64,000 bases of DNA from Adiantum capillus-veneris (GCA_014529385.2 CM043948.1:83384260-83448259), one strand, 5' to 3'. Shown: positions 22,861-34,756, numbered from the stretch's first letter. The notes: generated by a model not told the origin, from the letters alone. A program made the numbers and translations.

Positions 22861-23429
22861 AGTTGAGGAGAAGACGTCGACAATAAATAAATTCCTCAGC
22901 CATTTTACATTTGGATAGTGTTTTAGATCTTTTAATCAATAAGCCACTATGGGTTCTTTTGTAAATATGATAGTAGTGAGAACTCACCCTAAGAGGGTCA
23001 TGCAATAAGTGATATGCTACACTCATAGCTAAAGTGGAACTAAGTGTAAAAGAGGGGCCTCCAATTTTTAGTACCAACTAGTAATATAAAATATTGAATA
23101 CCAAACTCCACAAGAGGAAGAGGTTCAATGGAGTTTGGGGCTACAATCTTTACACCATTCTTGTGTAGATGCTCTCAAATTTTCCTTTTCCCCTCTCTTA
23201 CACTATGTCTTGGGCTATGGATTTTCTATGTGTCATATTCTTGTGTAAGAGTTTGTCCCCTTCCTTCTTTTCTCTGTATACTATTATGTGTAGATATGTC
23301 AACATCTCCATCCCTTATTTTTGTGTCAACATCTTCCCCTGCCATCTCTCTCTTTTCCATTATCCATCATGGCAATGTCAAGGGTTGAATTTCATGACCA
23401 AGGGTGGAAGCCCACCTTTGCTCCAACAG
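22861..23429 (+). repeat. Possible 5' LTR end of an unclassified retrotransposon
   Basis: CT-rich sequence ending GCTCCAACA next to a primer-like site (TGGTATCAAAGCTT). The placement suggests the right end of an LTR, but the left end cannot be fixed and no matching second LTR was found. Confidence 0.35.
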
Positions 23430-23443
23430 TGGTATCAAAGCTT
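23430..23443 (+). other. Candidate Met-tRNA primer-binding site
   Basis: TGGTATCAAAGCTT differs by one base in the first ten from the common TGGTATCAGAGC primer site. It follows a CCAACA dinucleotide-type LTR end. Confidence 0.5.
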
Positions 23444-25635
23444 TTAATTTGAGGAAAATCGGCAATTGAATTCAAATTTTAAGGAGAAAATTGTGAATCG
23501 GCAACACCGAGTTTATAAAATCAGAGCTTACCTGACGATTAATTGGCAAATCAATCATTTTTTTCCACTTAACGGCCATCAAGATTTGGTATGTCAAGCT
23601 TTAAATTCAATTCAATGGCTAAAATCTCTTGGATTGTGAAGACGGAATAGCGAGCATGAAGTAGTAATTATGAATTCGGCATCGGAGCTCCTTAATGGCA
23701 AAGTAAAGCTTAATCAAAGAATTGATCGACAATATTATTCAATAATTTCGCCGATCAACAGTCGCAACTCAGGTATGTGCACCATTTAATTCAAGATAAT
23801 TGCTAAATTTGATGGATGTGTGAAGATAGGAACGAGGAAGTGAGGAAAAAACACAGATTTTGATGGAGCTCAAGAAGGTGGATTTTGGCTTAGGAAGGGA
23901 AAGTTTAATAAAATTGGAAAAGAACCCAACATCTGTATTAGTGAGGCATCGCATGCCAACCGAATCTACTTAGAGATTTTGAAGCACCAACAAAGATGTC
24001 CAAAGGCTTTCAATTGAGCTCTATCAACAAGCTAAGATTAATTTCGAGAGCCTTCAAAGCTTTATCGAGAAGGAATTTGAATTACATTGGCTCAAGAATG
24101 AAACCGACGGCGGACAATTGATCAAGCTTGGGGAGCCTTGTGAAAAATCAAACTTGCGGTCTCTCACACCGAGAGGGAGATCACATTCTTTCGCCAAGTG
24201 TTGCCCATTACTCGTGGGAATTCTCCCTTGCGCATGAAGAGCTCGGCAATGTCAACCTCAGCTGAATTGTGCAAAGCATCAAAAGGTGTGCCTAGGGCTA
24301 CTGAGGATTTTCTTCTTCTCCATCATGGGTCAAAAAGCCCTCGCCATCGACCCTCTTCACTGACATGCGGTTGGCATTCCCTGTAGCATGCCGTCGACCA
24401 TCCAAACCTTCACTTCTTTTTTTACTTAAAAAGTGTGGTTTAGCCACACAGAGACAACCACTTTGGTGGGCTTCCCACTGCGTGTTCATCCCCTCCATTT
24501 AAGCTGCGAATCACCCATTGGCTTTTCCTCTTGGTCCGATGCCCATTGTGGTACTTAGGGGTCAAAATCTCGAAGGCCTATCGACCCTGTTACACTTTCA
24601 AGCGATTGTCCAAACTCGCTAAAAAATTTCCTTGGTTGATTACCCAATCTTGGCTGCACTTGACCAAACTCCAAGGCCATCTAGTTAAATTTCTTTCGAC
24701 CACCCAACTTATGCCTTATTTTGGCACCTACCCTTCGTTAATTTCTGTATGTCCTTAGACTTTTGACTACCCATTGCATGCCTAGTCATTTAAGAGACAA
24801 TTCTTTGCCATCTACCTCCTACGTATTGGTCTCCCATGATAATCTCACATTATTTTATTAAAGAAAAAGACCTTATGGCCTTAAACATTGACCTTCGACC
24901 CTATTTCTTTAGTAAGAATGGCAGGTTTTTCATCTACAAAAAGCATTGCAGCTTCCATCACTTAAGAGCTTGAAGCTCTACCCCTTCTCTACCTCTTGCG
25001 AGCTTGGATTCCTCAAGGGGTGCTCCAATCAAGGGGAGAGCACCCTCGCTTAAATCCTTGAGGTCCCCTTTCATCCTGCGCAAGCTTCATTTGAAGGAGA
25101 TTCTAGCTTCCTCGAGGCACTTGACAACACCAATAAATACTACCGAAATTTCCAAGCACAATGTAATAGCCTACATTGGCAACCACTTTCTCTACTTGAT
25201 CACTTTGATTAAATTTAGGTTGCATTTGCAGTGATAAACTTCAAGTCTTTTTACCTTTTGTGGTTTTTTACTGGGATTGTAAAAAATGTCATCTGGTTTT
25301 TCACCAGAGTTCAACACTCCTCGTGCTACTTTGCATGTGGTAAGACCTCCCTAAATATTTTGCATTTTGCACTAGGTTCCCTTTATAATCAAGTTTTATG
25401 TACACTCTATCCTCTTAACTCACACTTGAAAATTTTCCCCATTCCACAGCCCCTGATCACTACATTTGCACAACATACTCAAACTACACTCAACTTACAT
25501 CTACCTCTAGCCTCTAGTACCTATACCATATCACACTTGGATGATAGTCACTAGAGTAAGCACTAGAAGTAGTCATCCACACCTAGCTAGGTTAGGTGGT
25601 CCCTACGATATACTTAAGTAGATTAGAATGTCAAG
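23444..25635. other. Unrecognised sequence, probably decayed retroelement interior
   Basis: Lies between a candidate primer site and a copia-type polypurine tract. Short open frames on both strands show no gag, protease, integrase or RT motif I can recognise. The two flanking LTR ends are not copies of each other, so this is probably at least two decayed elements. Confidence 0.35.
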
Positions 25636-25647
25636 TTTGAGGGAGGG
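25636..25647 (+). other. Polypurine tract of copia-type element
   Basis: TTTGAGGGAGGG directly before an LTR starting TGTTGAAGTATC, the classic copia 3' arrangement. Confidence 0.8.
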
Positions 25648-25907
25648 TGTTGAAGTATCAAATTTAACATTTGAGTCACTATGCCTAGCTCTAGCTCTAG
25701 TCCATGGGAAACCTCTCCAAGCATGGCCTATTCTATGATATCATTGATTAGGTCACCATCCCTTGTCATCATTGGTTATGTAGTAGACTCTCGTATATGG
25801 CTATAAAAGCCTCTCTTTTCTCATAATCAATAACTAGAGTCATGTGTCTAGTATGTGTTCATTTTTGAATTTGGTCTCTCTCTCTAATTGATCCTAAAAT
25901 ATCAACA
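25648..25907 (+). repeat. Copia-type 3' LTR
   Basis: A 260 bp LTR with inverted ends TGTTGA...TCAACA. It contains a clear TATA box (CTATAAAAG) near 25801, and a purine tract precedes it. The matching 5' LTR was not found in the window. Confidence 0.85.
25801..25809 (+). promoter_or_regulatory. TATA box in copia LTR
   Basis: CTATAAAAG within GGCTATAAAAGCC, about 150 bp into the LTR, as expected for an RNA polymerase II LTR promoter. Confidence 0.6.
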
Positions 25908-25929
25908 TACAATCCTTCACAAAGCTATG

Positions 25930-26110
25930 TGGATAGCTTCCAAGCTACAAAAATGAACATTGGGAACGAGTTATGCCCTATGTGCAAAATAGGGAACAAG
26001 TTGTGCCCTATGTTCAAAATATTTGAAGAAATCAAGCACCTATTCGTTAATTGTCCCTTCAACTAGCCCATTCTAGCCCCTCTGTGTAAAGTCCTAGGCT
26101 TCACCCATAC
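25930..26110 (+). pseudogene. LINE reverse-transcriptase zinc-binding (zf-RVT) remnant
   Basis: One frame reads KMNIGNELCPMCK and, after an internal 33 bp duplication of that stretch, EEIKHLFVNCPFN. The C-x2-C...H-x4-C pattern with HLFxxCPF is the hallmark of the zf-RVT domain at the end of plant LINE ORF2. A stop follows. It may be the 3' part of the LINE whose 5' part is at 21210-22860, separated by later insertions. That link is inference. Confidence 0.65.
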
Positions 26111-26809
26111 CTTGCAGCAACTTCTATTAGAGGAAAGTGTCGGCCTTCTTTCTACCTTTTTCAACAAAGAAAATTCTATGTGTATGAAAGTGCTTACCAA
26201 TTCCAAGTCTAAGAGTTCTTTTATAGTATTTTTGGGCAGGATATAGAACTTTGTCTCAAAACAAATTTGTCTCTAGAAAAAAAGGATTTCAATCCTCCCA
26301 ACCACGTCACTCAAGTATGAAAAGCTTTAGGACAAGGGAAGAGCGGGATAAATACGTGTAGGTAACTTTGAGCACTTGGAAGAATGGACTAGAGTGACAA
26401 ACAAGTGCAAAAAGTCATCAAAAGGATCAAGGAAGGACAAGCATTTCTAGAGACGATTTTCAAAAGGAGTTGGACTGTCTCCCCATGGGATGATAAGATT
26501 TTCCAAGTGATGTGGTGAGTTGGATTCCGCTATTTGGGGTGTTTTTTGTAATCATGACAATCGTATCTCGAGTTAGTGCATGGAAGTGTATCTTACCCCT
26601 TGCATAGCATACAACCCCTTTTTGTACAATCTATCTCTACCCATCACAAAGCCCCTTCTTTGGGCTACTCAAATGCATTTTTTTTTTCTTTATGAGTAAT
26701 TCCAAAATGTGCTTATGAACTTTATTTCATTTTTAAAATCCAGGCTATGTTATCTAGCCTTCCAAATCTCCACATGGGCAACCCCACGACACTATATCCC
26801 AGGGGCTAG
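26111..26809. other. Probable LINE 3' tail, no open frame
   Basis: AT-rich sequence with a T9 run near 26680. I see no domain. It could be the untranslated 3' end of the LINE. Confidence 0.3.
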
Positions 26810-27380
26810 GGGGTTTGAGAGTTAAGACTAATGAGGCCATGGCTTCTTTGGCCCTTGCCGCTTGTAAAGGATGAGCAACCCAAGCAAACAGAACCTGAGT
26901 TGGTCCCCCTGCGACTCAAATGCACCACCCTCAATGTGGTAGCTTGATGATGCATGTGCTTGTTACCATGATTATCTGAGAGAGTTTTGTTGAATCTGTA
27001 ATGTGAACATGCCACGTCAAAGAGGGTGATAATGAGGAGAGCATTTAAAAAGAGGATAGTTTTTAATGAGGAAAAGTAGTACAAAAGCCAAAAATTAAAG
27101 TCGCTTGTGAGTCGTGTCCATTGTGCTTATAGCGATTCTATAGCATTCCACAGTTCTATAGTGGTTAGCAGCAGAAGCACCAAAAGAAGCTAGGTCCAAT
27201 AGGGCAACTAGGAGTGTAGCCAATTAGGCAAGGTACTTGTTGCATCTAAGAGTTCACAGGGACCAAGATGGGATTGATAAAATAACATCGAGCAGCAAGA
27301 AGCACAAATAGCGACTCAACACTTCTACAACCGACCACAAGCTACAAATGTTGAGTTTTACAGTGGCAAGGGCAAGATGT
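26810..27380. repeat. Dispersed repeat R1, copy 2
   Basis: Aligns with 2360-2955 in the same orientation, more degraded in the tRNA-like B-box (TTTGAGTC for TTCGAGTC on the minus strand). It runs into a copia RNase H remnant three bases later. Confidence 0.6.
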
Positions 27381-27382
27381 CT

Positions 27383-27496
27383 GCAAAGACCAAGCACATT
27401 GATGTGAGGTATCACTTCATTTGTGAGGTGCTCGAGGACAAGAGCATAGAGCTTGTCAAGATTCATGCAAATGAAACCCTATGGGAACCTTATTGA
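27383..27496 (+). pseudogene. Copia RNase H C-terminus (element J remnant)
   Basis: Thirty-seven codons reading AKTKHIDVRYHFICEVLE then IELVKIHAN, the conserved end of the copia RNase H region, followed by TGA. A purine tract (AAGTGGGAGA) at 27631-27640 and LTR-like sequence from 27641 follow. Element H is inserted in that LTR: the J sequence breaks at 27953 and resumes at 60048. Everything upstream of the RNase H tail is replaced by R1. Confidence 0.8.
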
Positions 27497-27640
27497 GTGA
27501 TCTACAAACCAAAGTTCTACCCTCCAAGAAATTTCTATATTGTCAAGTGCCTATGGGCATTGGGTAGGTATCCAAACTCTACATACATTGTACATATATC
27601 CATAGTTTGCTTAAGGGCAAATTGGCCTTTAAGTGGGAGA

Positions 27641-27953
27641 TAGTTGGGTTAAACAACCAACGTGCCTGACCATGCCCAATTAGCCAACTCTCATCACTAC
27701 TACCCTTATTACATGGTGAAGAATAAGGAGCTACAAATTGGAGCTTTTCAAGAACTCCACCACACGATGTGACTCTCTCCTCTCTTGCTCTTGCTCTACA
27801 TGTGTGAGTCCCGGTCTTCACTAATTTGTACTACCTTCTCGATCCCTATTTAAAAGTGCTATCATGTAGTATTTTCACAAGTCCAATAATCAAGTTTACT
27901 TATGTCTACTCGCTCTCTCTCTTGGTGTAAGAAGATTTGATTAAGTGTGTAAT
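27641..27953 (+). repeat. Left part of copia J 3' LTR, interrupted by element H
   Basis: Starts TAGTTGGG just after the purine tract (the usual TG appears mutated). Its last five bases, GTAAT at 27949-27953, are the TSD of element H. The right part should continue at 60048, but its end cannot be fixed. Confidence 0.6.
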
Positions 27954-28174
27954 TATTAACTGTTGGGGACTTGCTAAACACCGTGTGCAAGCCACAGGGC
28001 TACAAGCACATAGCCTGTGCATATAAGCAAGCTCTACGACTATACATTGGTGTGTCACTCACCTCCTACGCTGCTGCTACCATTGAGGGAATGCGTATGC
28101 ATTCTGAGAAGAAGAAGCCGTCACGCTTGCTGACCGCCCTCCTCACTGCCACCGTCCTTCCACTGTTCGATCAC

Positions 28175-28265
<91 letters not shown>

Positions 28266-28529
28266 AGGAGAAGATAAGGCAAGAGCAAGCTTCACACATT
28301 CAAAATAAATCAAAAGACTAGTTGTACAACCTTATCTATGGGTTGGGTCCGTCCCTTTCACATATGGGTACCCACATTCAACCAATTGGCACTAAACGAG
28401 TTTGGTGTGTAGTCTAGTGTGCCTATCATTGGCGATCAACAACCCTAGACTATAGACCTACAGGACCGACAAGCCCGGCCCATAATTGAATATAAATAAT
28501 AATAATAAGGATGACACGCAAAGCTAACA
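27954..28529 (-). repeat. 3' LTR of element H
   Basis: Aligns with 59513-60042. The minus-strand start is TGTTAGC (28529) and the end reads ...GTTAATA, where the terminal CA has become TA. It contains a (CT)n(CA)n tract at 28173-28260. Confidence 0.85.
28173..28260. repeat. (CT)n(CA)n compound microsatellite
   Basis: About 30 bases of CT units followed by about 50 of CA units inside the H LTR. The other H LTR has only a CT tract at 59741-59760. Confidence 0.95.
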
Positions 28530-28541
28530 TGCTCCCCTTCC
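28530..28541 (-). other. Polypurine tract of element H
   Basis: Minus strand GGAAGGGGAGCA, one base different from the A-family tract GGAAGGGGGGCA, directly before the 3' LTR. Confidence 0.85.
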
Positions 28542-29964
28542 TGATGTAAATTCCGTCCTTGGAATTTAGGAAGGTATGTTTGAAAAGTAGGAACTTGGTG
28601 GGTCCACTCGTATGGGTCTTGTAGTAGTTAAACATCTTGATGGGAGTAGTGGTCCAGGCATTCACTCTCAATCAAGAAGTTTAAGTCTATAAGATGTTGC
28701 ACTTGTCCTCTGCAAGAGCTCGACTCTTTAGCTTCACTTGAACACTGCAAAATCAGAAAAAAATGGCACAACAACTGCATTCTCATAAGAACATGGATAA
28801 TTAAAAAGTGTATGCAGTGAATAAGCACACAGAATGATTGGTAACATAATACTAAACAATTTTTTGAGCAATAAACATTAAAACGCAATATAATCAACCG
28901 CATAAGCACTTGTAAAGGTCAATGAATCAAAAAGTATAGGGTTGCTAATTTCATTGTCAATAGGCACTAAAGGTCAACTATTAATACCATGGGCAAGCTT
29001 CTCAATTCTCTATAGCCAATTAAGTTGTTTAATTGCAAGAGCAAAGTGTTTCATCTCCCAAGGCTAACTAGAGGCTATACCTAGAAGATCGTCTAGCTAA
29101 GATAAGATAAAGGAAATCGCAGTTGAAATCATCACGTGAATTGGTTCCCTTGTTTGACCCCCCAAAGTGTTTATGATATATGCTTTGTTTCCACATAGAG
29201 CCTTTTGATCTTTGGGCTTTTTTTTCCCACATTGATTCAAAGTCATTTGATGTGTGTGCTTATTTTGTATGCACGTGGATTTTTGCTTCTCAAGGAAAAG
29301 CGCCCACATTGGGAACCTCTAGGGCTCTATTACCATAGGCAATACATGTGAGTGAAGTACCAAATCAAACTGAGATTTCTCTTCCAGATTAAGATTTTTC
29401 ATTTTTGACACTTTTGTTTTTTGTTTGTTTTTATTTGATTGCATTTCAATTTTGTGACTACGGGGGGTCATTTTGACATTGTTACCTTCCCCAAGCTCAT
29501 CACAATAGTCAAACTTCCTTTATAATACTTTAGCTAAAGGTCAAGAGAAATTAAGTCCACTAGAAATCACTAGCACATTGTACTCAATACTTCATAATAT
29601 CGGATTAAGAGCCTAAGCAACCATTGAAAATTAGGAAGGCATATCCTACACTATTAAGAAAAGATCTCTAATGCTCTACCTTGGTCAAACTAGCTTAGCC
29701 ATAATTCTTGATTAATAAACCCAGACAAGGGAATGTGACATAAAATTATATCGAATCTAATGTCTAATACTAAGCAAATGTGTTGAACATTTTGCTACCA
29801 ATCAAAGCAGACAAACATGGATGCTAGAAAAGACAACAAGCAACGATAATGGATAAGAAACACCTGTTTGTAGTGGCCATCGTGCTCGATTCGATGAGTG
29901 GACTTGAAAAAGGTTTCCTTATGTTCAAAAGTCCAGCTACTATGATACGTTCTTGTACACACTA
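28542..29964 (-). other. 3' non-coding region of element H, left of insertion F
   Basis: Matches, in reverse, the A-family 3' non-coding region. It ends with CACTA (29960-29964), the left TSD of element F. The interrupted sequence resumes at 38894 with CACTAGGAAATACC. Confidence 0.75.
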
Positions 29965-30337
29965 TGTCATAATAACAAATATCTAATTCTCCTAAATGAT
30001 TTCCTCATGTTAAACTTAATCATTTAATATGGGGAGATACCAGGGGGAGCAAAGGCTAGATATTGGAAAGGCTGCCAGATCAGTCTGAACAGGGAATCCA
30101 AAGGAGGGAAAATAGGGATCCAGATGGGGATGGTTTGCTAAAGAGCAAAGTGCATCAATGGAGTTTAAAAAGACCTTTGGGCTCAACTCCGTTAATTCTT
30201 CCATAGGGTAAAGTTCCAACTTTACAGGTCTTAGGCCATGGGAACCATTTCTAGTGACTAAAGTGCTAACTTGTAAACTCAACAAAGTACTCTAGCAAGA
30301 AGACAAGAGAGAGGGAGAGATGGGATGAGACAAAACA

Positions 30338-30408
<71 letters not shown>

Positions 30409-31150
30409 GCTTACCTTTACACCTAAAAACAAATAGGACACATGTCAGGCATGCAAAAAACCCCCCAATTTTGCCTAAATCCTATTGGATGGACAAAGAG
30501 GTGGACCAATGAGGATTAAGCTAGTGTAAATTAAATTTCTTATTTTATAAATGCTTGATAAAATAATTTGCTTAATTCCTATTGAACAGAAGACTAAAAG
30601 GTCCAATAAGAATTTAGATAATTAAATTAATTATCTAAGCTTTTACAAAAGGGGAAAAGGGTGGACACTTGTCACAAGGCTCTTGACTTGGCATCTCAAA
30701 TGCTATTGGCTATGCTTTTCAAGGGCCAATAGGAAGTTAGCATGAGTAAAAAGCTTTCTCAAATGCTATTGGCTAAGCTTTTCAAGGGCCAATAGGAAGC
30801 CAGCCTAAGTAAAAATCAATATGGGTCGCCCAAGAAGAGAGAGAAGACTGATTTTGCAAGGCATGATAGCAGACACACTCACACAAACTCATGTGTGAAG
30901 TAAAGAAGACTATCTCATTCTCAAGCTTTAATGGAAAGCTCATCATCTACTCCAAGCTTGTGAGAAGGGAGGCCTACACCAACAACTATTGGTTTTGTGA
31001 TGCAAATCCAACCAAGAGTCAAGCTCCAATGCACGCTCATCTCCTCTACCATACTAATTACTAAGCTATGCTAAGCTCTTAAGAGTGATTATGTGAGGAG
31101 AAATACTTCTTTCTTGTAAGAATACTCCTTCTTTCTCTAGGTCTACTCTC
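29965..31150 (+). repeat. 5' LTR of element F, truncated at its 3' end
   Basis: Carries a (CT)n(CA)n tract at 30341-30408 and a 63 bp tandem duplication from 30694, each unit with the inverted pair CTATTGGC...GCCAATAG (30703-30732 and 30766-30795). It is cut at 'gtctactctc', equal to about 38465 in the other copy, and joined to an inverted A-family fragment. Confidence 0.8.
30341..30408. repeat. (CT)n(CA)n compound microsatellite in F LTR
   Basis: CT units followed by CA units. The corresponding place in the other F LTR copies holds (CA)n of different lengths (37603-37648, 40822-40866). Confidence 0.95.
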
Positions 31151-31264
31151 TTCCCCAAGTGTCTATGGTTGCTGCTAGGTGGACCAAATCCACATTGTCC
31201 AACTTAGTCATCCCAGGTAGTACATCTATATAAGGAGAATCTTCCCCAACATCAGTGTCCGCTT
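31151..31264 (-). pseudogene. Inverted fragment of A-family element D (region after protease)
   Basis: Reverse complement of the A-family segment just after the protease (compare 8440-8550). In the family sequence this piece lies immediately upstream of where element D starts at 34001, so it is the missing left neighbour of D in flipped orientation. It is the target of copia E: LTR E starts at 31265, after CGCTT. Confidence 0.8.
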
Positions 31265-31469
31265 TGTTGTACGCGTGACGCATGTACGAAGTATGTGCAA
31301 GAGAGGGGAAGAAGAGAATGGGGAAGGAGATGATACACAGACAGCCTGTGTTGGGTTAGTGGAGAAGAAAGAGAAGAGTCAACCCTCTCTCTTTTTCTCT
31401 CTATATTGATTAGGTGAAATCAAGTGTACAAGGGTGGTTTCCCACGGCCACCTGGCCTACACCCCAACA
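31265..31469 (-). repeat. 3' LTR of copia E
   Basis: Minus strand TGTTGGGGTGTAGG...GCGTACAACA, preceded by a clear polypurine tract. Confidence 0.82.
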
Positions 31470-31552
31470 ACCTCCCACTTGAAGGTCATGGTGGCCAATA
31501 GTGGCATTAGTATAGTTAGTCTATACAAAGTTAATGAAGCATTGCCGAGGCT

Positions 31553-33985
31553 TCATCCTACACCCATAAGTTCTATACAATGTGTAAATCGCTCCGAGGC
31601 TAGGCTCTTTGTGAGAGCATCTACGGGGTTGTCGTCAGTGTGAACCTTGACAAGCTCGATACGCTTGCCAGCCAATGCATCTCGTATGACATGGTATCTA
31701 ACCTCTATGTGTTTCGACTTTGAGTGAAACACCGGATTCTTTGCCAAAGCAATGGCACTCTGACTATCACAATGTAGTACTGGAACCTCGTGAATGCCCA
31801 AATCTCCCACTAGACGAGCCAATCATATGGCTTCCTTGCTGGCGTCATACGCAGCAACATGTTCTGCCTCAGTGGTAGATGAAGACGTGCAATCATGGAG
31901 ACACGATCTCCAAGAGATAGCTGCTCCAGCAAACATGAACACATAGCTAGATGTGGATCTTCTACGATCCACGCAACCCACATAATCCGCATCCGTGTAA
32001 CCTACAATAGATGCATCACTGTTTTCGAAGCATAAACACTTGCTAGCTGTACCTTTCAAATATTTGAGGATTTTCTTCACTGCTTCCCAATGCTTCTTGC
32101 CAGGGTTTGTCATGTACCTACTAACCACTCCCACTGCATGTGCAATGTCTAGTCTTGTGGCTACCATAGCGTACATCAAAATGTCGACTGCTGAAGAATA
32201 TGGTACTTTCACCATTTCCTGTTTCTCAGCCACTGTCTTGGGAGAGTCTTCCTTGCTAATTTTGGAGTATGCTTGCATTGGGGTACTCAATGACTTCCCC
32301 CCCTGCATACTAAAACGTTGCAAGACTTTGTGAATGTACTTTTCTTGAGATAATTCAAGAATTCCACGTTGTCTGTCTCTCTTGATGTGCATACCAAGAA
32401 AGTGATTGGCATCTCCCAAATCTTTAATGGAAAACTGAGTGCTTAGCATCTTTTTCAACTGATTGATCTCATCAATTGATTTGCCTACGATAAGCATATC
32501 ATCTACATATAAGATCAAGATGATTAAAGAACCATCGTTTAATCTTTTTGTGTATAAGCAGTAATCCTCTTGACTTCTTATGTAACCCTGAGACTGCATG
32601 AATTTGTCGAATTTTTGATACCATTGCCTTTAAAGTTGCTTGAGGCCATAGAGTGCCTTTTTAAGTCTACAAACCAATTCTGTCCTCGTTGGTTTTTGGG
32701 TTTCACATACGAATCCCTCTGGTTGTTTCATGTATACATCTTCATCTAGATCCCCGTGAAGAAATGATGTGTTCACATCCATTTGGACAAGTTCCATGTC
32801 CTGGATAGCAACCAAGCCAAGCACGGTGCAAAGTGTAGTCATCTTGACTACTGGAGAGAAAATATCATCAAAATCCACACCTTTTTGCTGCTTGAAACCC
32901 TTGGCAACTAGACGAGCCTTGTATCTAGGATCGAGATCTTCCGCTGTATGCTTCTTCTTGTATACCCACTTGCAAGGTAAATCATTTTTGCCTTTTGGTA
33001 ATTCAACCAAATCCCATGTCTCATTAGCCACAATCGAATTGTATTTTAATTGCATAGCTTGCTCCCACTTAACGCTATCATCCATTTGTGTAGCTTCTTT
33101 GTAGTAGGTTGGCTCTCCACTGTCAGTGAGCAAAATGTGGTGTGTACCCGGCTCAAACCGCTCGGGCGCACATGATACTCTCTCAGAGCGTCTCAGTGGC
33201 TGACTGCTGGACTCTGCTCTCTCCGGAGCAATAGTAGTATCTTGCACTTGAGGAGTAGGTGCAACACTACTGAACTGAGTTGGTTTGGAGGCTACATCCT
33301 CAAAACGAACACGTCTGTACTCAACATCTTTGATGGGCTTCTTGTGCATTTTTTATCCATTGAAAATCACATGTGAGCTACGAATGACTTTGTTTGATTC
33401 TGGGTGCCAGAGACGATATCCCATCTCTCCGTTTGCACCATAGCCAATAAAGATGCATTTGTGTGATTTGGGATCTAACTTCCGACGAAGTTCTTTGGGC
33501 ACATGTGCATATGCCTCACATCCAAATACACGTAAATGCTCATAGCTTGGCCTTTTGCCAGTCCATACTTCCTTTGGAATTTTGAAATTCAAAGGAGAAC
33601 TAGGTGGCCTGTTGATTATGTGCACTGCTGTCAGAACAGCTTCCCCCCAAAACGCTGGAGTAAGCTTCGCCATAGACATCATAGAGACAACTCGCTCTTG
33701 AATCGTACAATTCATTCTTTCAGCTATCCCATTTTGTGCAAGTGTGTATGGAGCAGTAAACTGCCGCTGAATGCCTCTTATGTTGCAAAAATCCTTGAAC
33801 TCTGTGGAGACGTATTCTCCACCATTGTCCGTGCGAAAAGCTTTCAGCTTTGTTCCTGATTGGTTCTCAACCATGGCGAGGAATTTTTGGAATGTCGAGA
33901 ATACTTCTTCCTTACGCTTAAGGAGATACACCCACACCTTTCTGGTAGAATCATCTATGAACTTGAGAAAGTAGTTCGCCCCCCC
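31553..33985 (-). pseudogene. pol: Copia E integrase, RT and RNase H
   Basis: Reading the minus strand, integrase is cut at GGANYFLKFIDD, keeping the core Asp, RTDNGGEY and AERMNCTIQE. A TAA at 33350-33352 separates it from RT. RT has KWVYKKK, RLVAKGFKQ, VQMDVNTSFLHGDL, YGLKQL and the catalytic ILYVDDMLI near 32500. RNase H has YTDADYVGC, STTEAEHVA, HCDSQSAIALAKN and SKHIEVRYH near 31700. Another stop (YGLKQL*) follows at about 32630, and a third (KEAI*) at about 31820. The domain order integrase before RT is normal for Ty1/copia. It encodes no complete protein. Confidence 0.92.
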
Positions 33986-34000
33986 TAGAGTTTTATGTAA

Positions 34001-34756
34001 AGGGGGACGACTTGGGTAACACCTGATGGGGATGAAATGCCCGTACCCTTAAATATGCTACAAGCAATGGATATAGCTTTTGACAAGACTCATTCTAATA
34101 TAACGAAGAAAACATACAAGTGGGTCCCTAAAGCTTCTTTAGCGACCATAGCTAGTGCTAAAAAACAGAAGCCTTGTAAGAAACGTCCCACTTGCCCCAA
34201 GAAATGTAAAGAAACGCTGCTTTGGATTTCTAAAAAACTATTGGAAGCCCAAGGCTACTATCAAGGAAATGATCAAATCTGGGTGCCATACGTAGATTGT
34301 GTTCTTACCTGTCACCTGACCCATGTGCGCGCAATCCTGTAGCTCCAAAACGAATTGACAATCGTGGAAAGAAAAAATCACAGAATGCTACACACCCGCT
34401 CCAGAGCTAGTTTGGGTACCGAAGAAAGAACGATTTGTTCCACCTAGCTCAGGAAGGGGGGAGTCCCATGAAGCTTCTAGCTCCTCATGTAATGCATCCA
34501 TAGAGGTAAAAGCTTCTCCACATCCTCCACCTACAATAGTGGACCTCCATGAAGCTACAAAGCAATCCACACCTCCCAGTGTTCAAGAATCACCTAATGA
34601 ACCACTTCAAGTTCGATCCTGGGAGAGTACCTTACCACCCTTGCAACTCGATGAGGCACCTAAGGTAATAGAAAACTAATGGAAAAAATCCTCACCTATT
34701 ACCAACTGGAACAATTGGTTTCAAAGGGTGACGAGCACATTTCAAACAGTATGACC
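34001..34756 (+). pseudogene. Element D C-terminal tail domain
   Basis: Reads TYKWVPKASLATIASAKKQ, then CKETLLWISKKLLEAQGYYQ, matching A and B. A one-base loss near 34290 shifts the frame. The closing SWESTLPPLQLDE and WNNWFQRVTS motifs are still visible near 34620-34735, with a stop at about 34676. The unknown domain is basic in its first half, acidic and Ser/Pro-rich in the middle and aromatic at the end. Confidence 0.8.

Larger units (their letters stand above)
31265..33985 (-). mobile_element. Copia element E, truncated at its 5' side inside integrase
   Basis: Minus-strand order: integrase core, RT, RNase H, purine tract (AAGTGGGAGGT) and a 205 bp 3' LTR (31265-31469). The 5' LTR, primer site, gag, protease and the N-terminal integrase finger are absent. 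The element stops at 33985, where D sequence begins within a few bases. Confidence 0.88.

Noticed and set aside
27961-28529. First placement of the H 3' LTR end at TGTTGGGG (27961)
   Set aside because: It gave no TSD. Aligning the two LTR ends moved the boundary to 27954, which yields a perfect GTAAT duplication.
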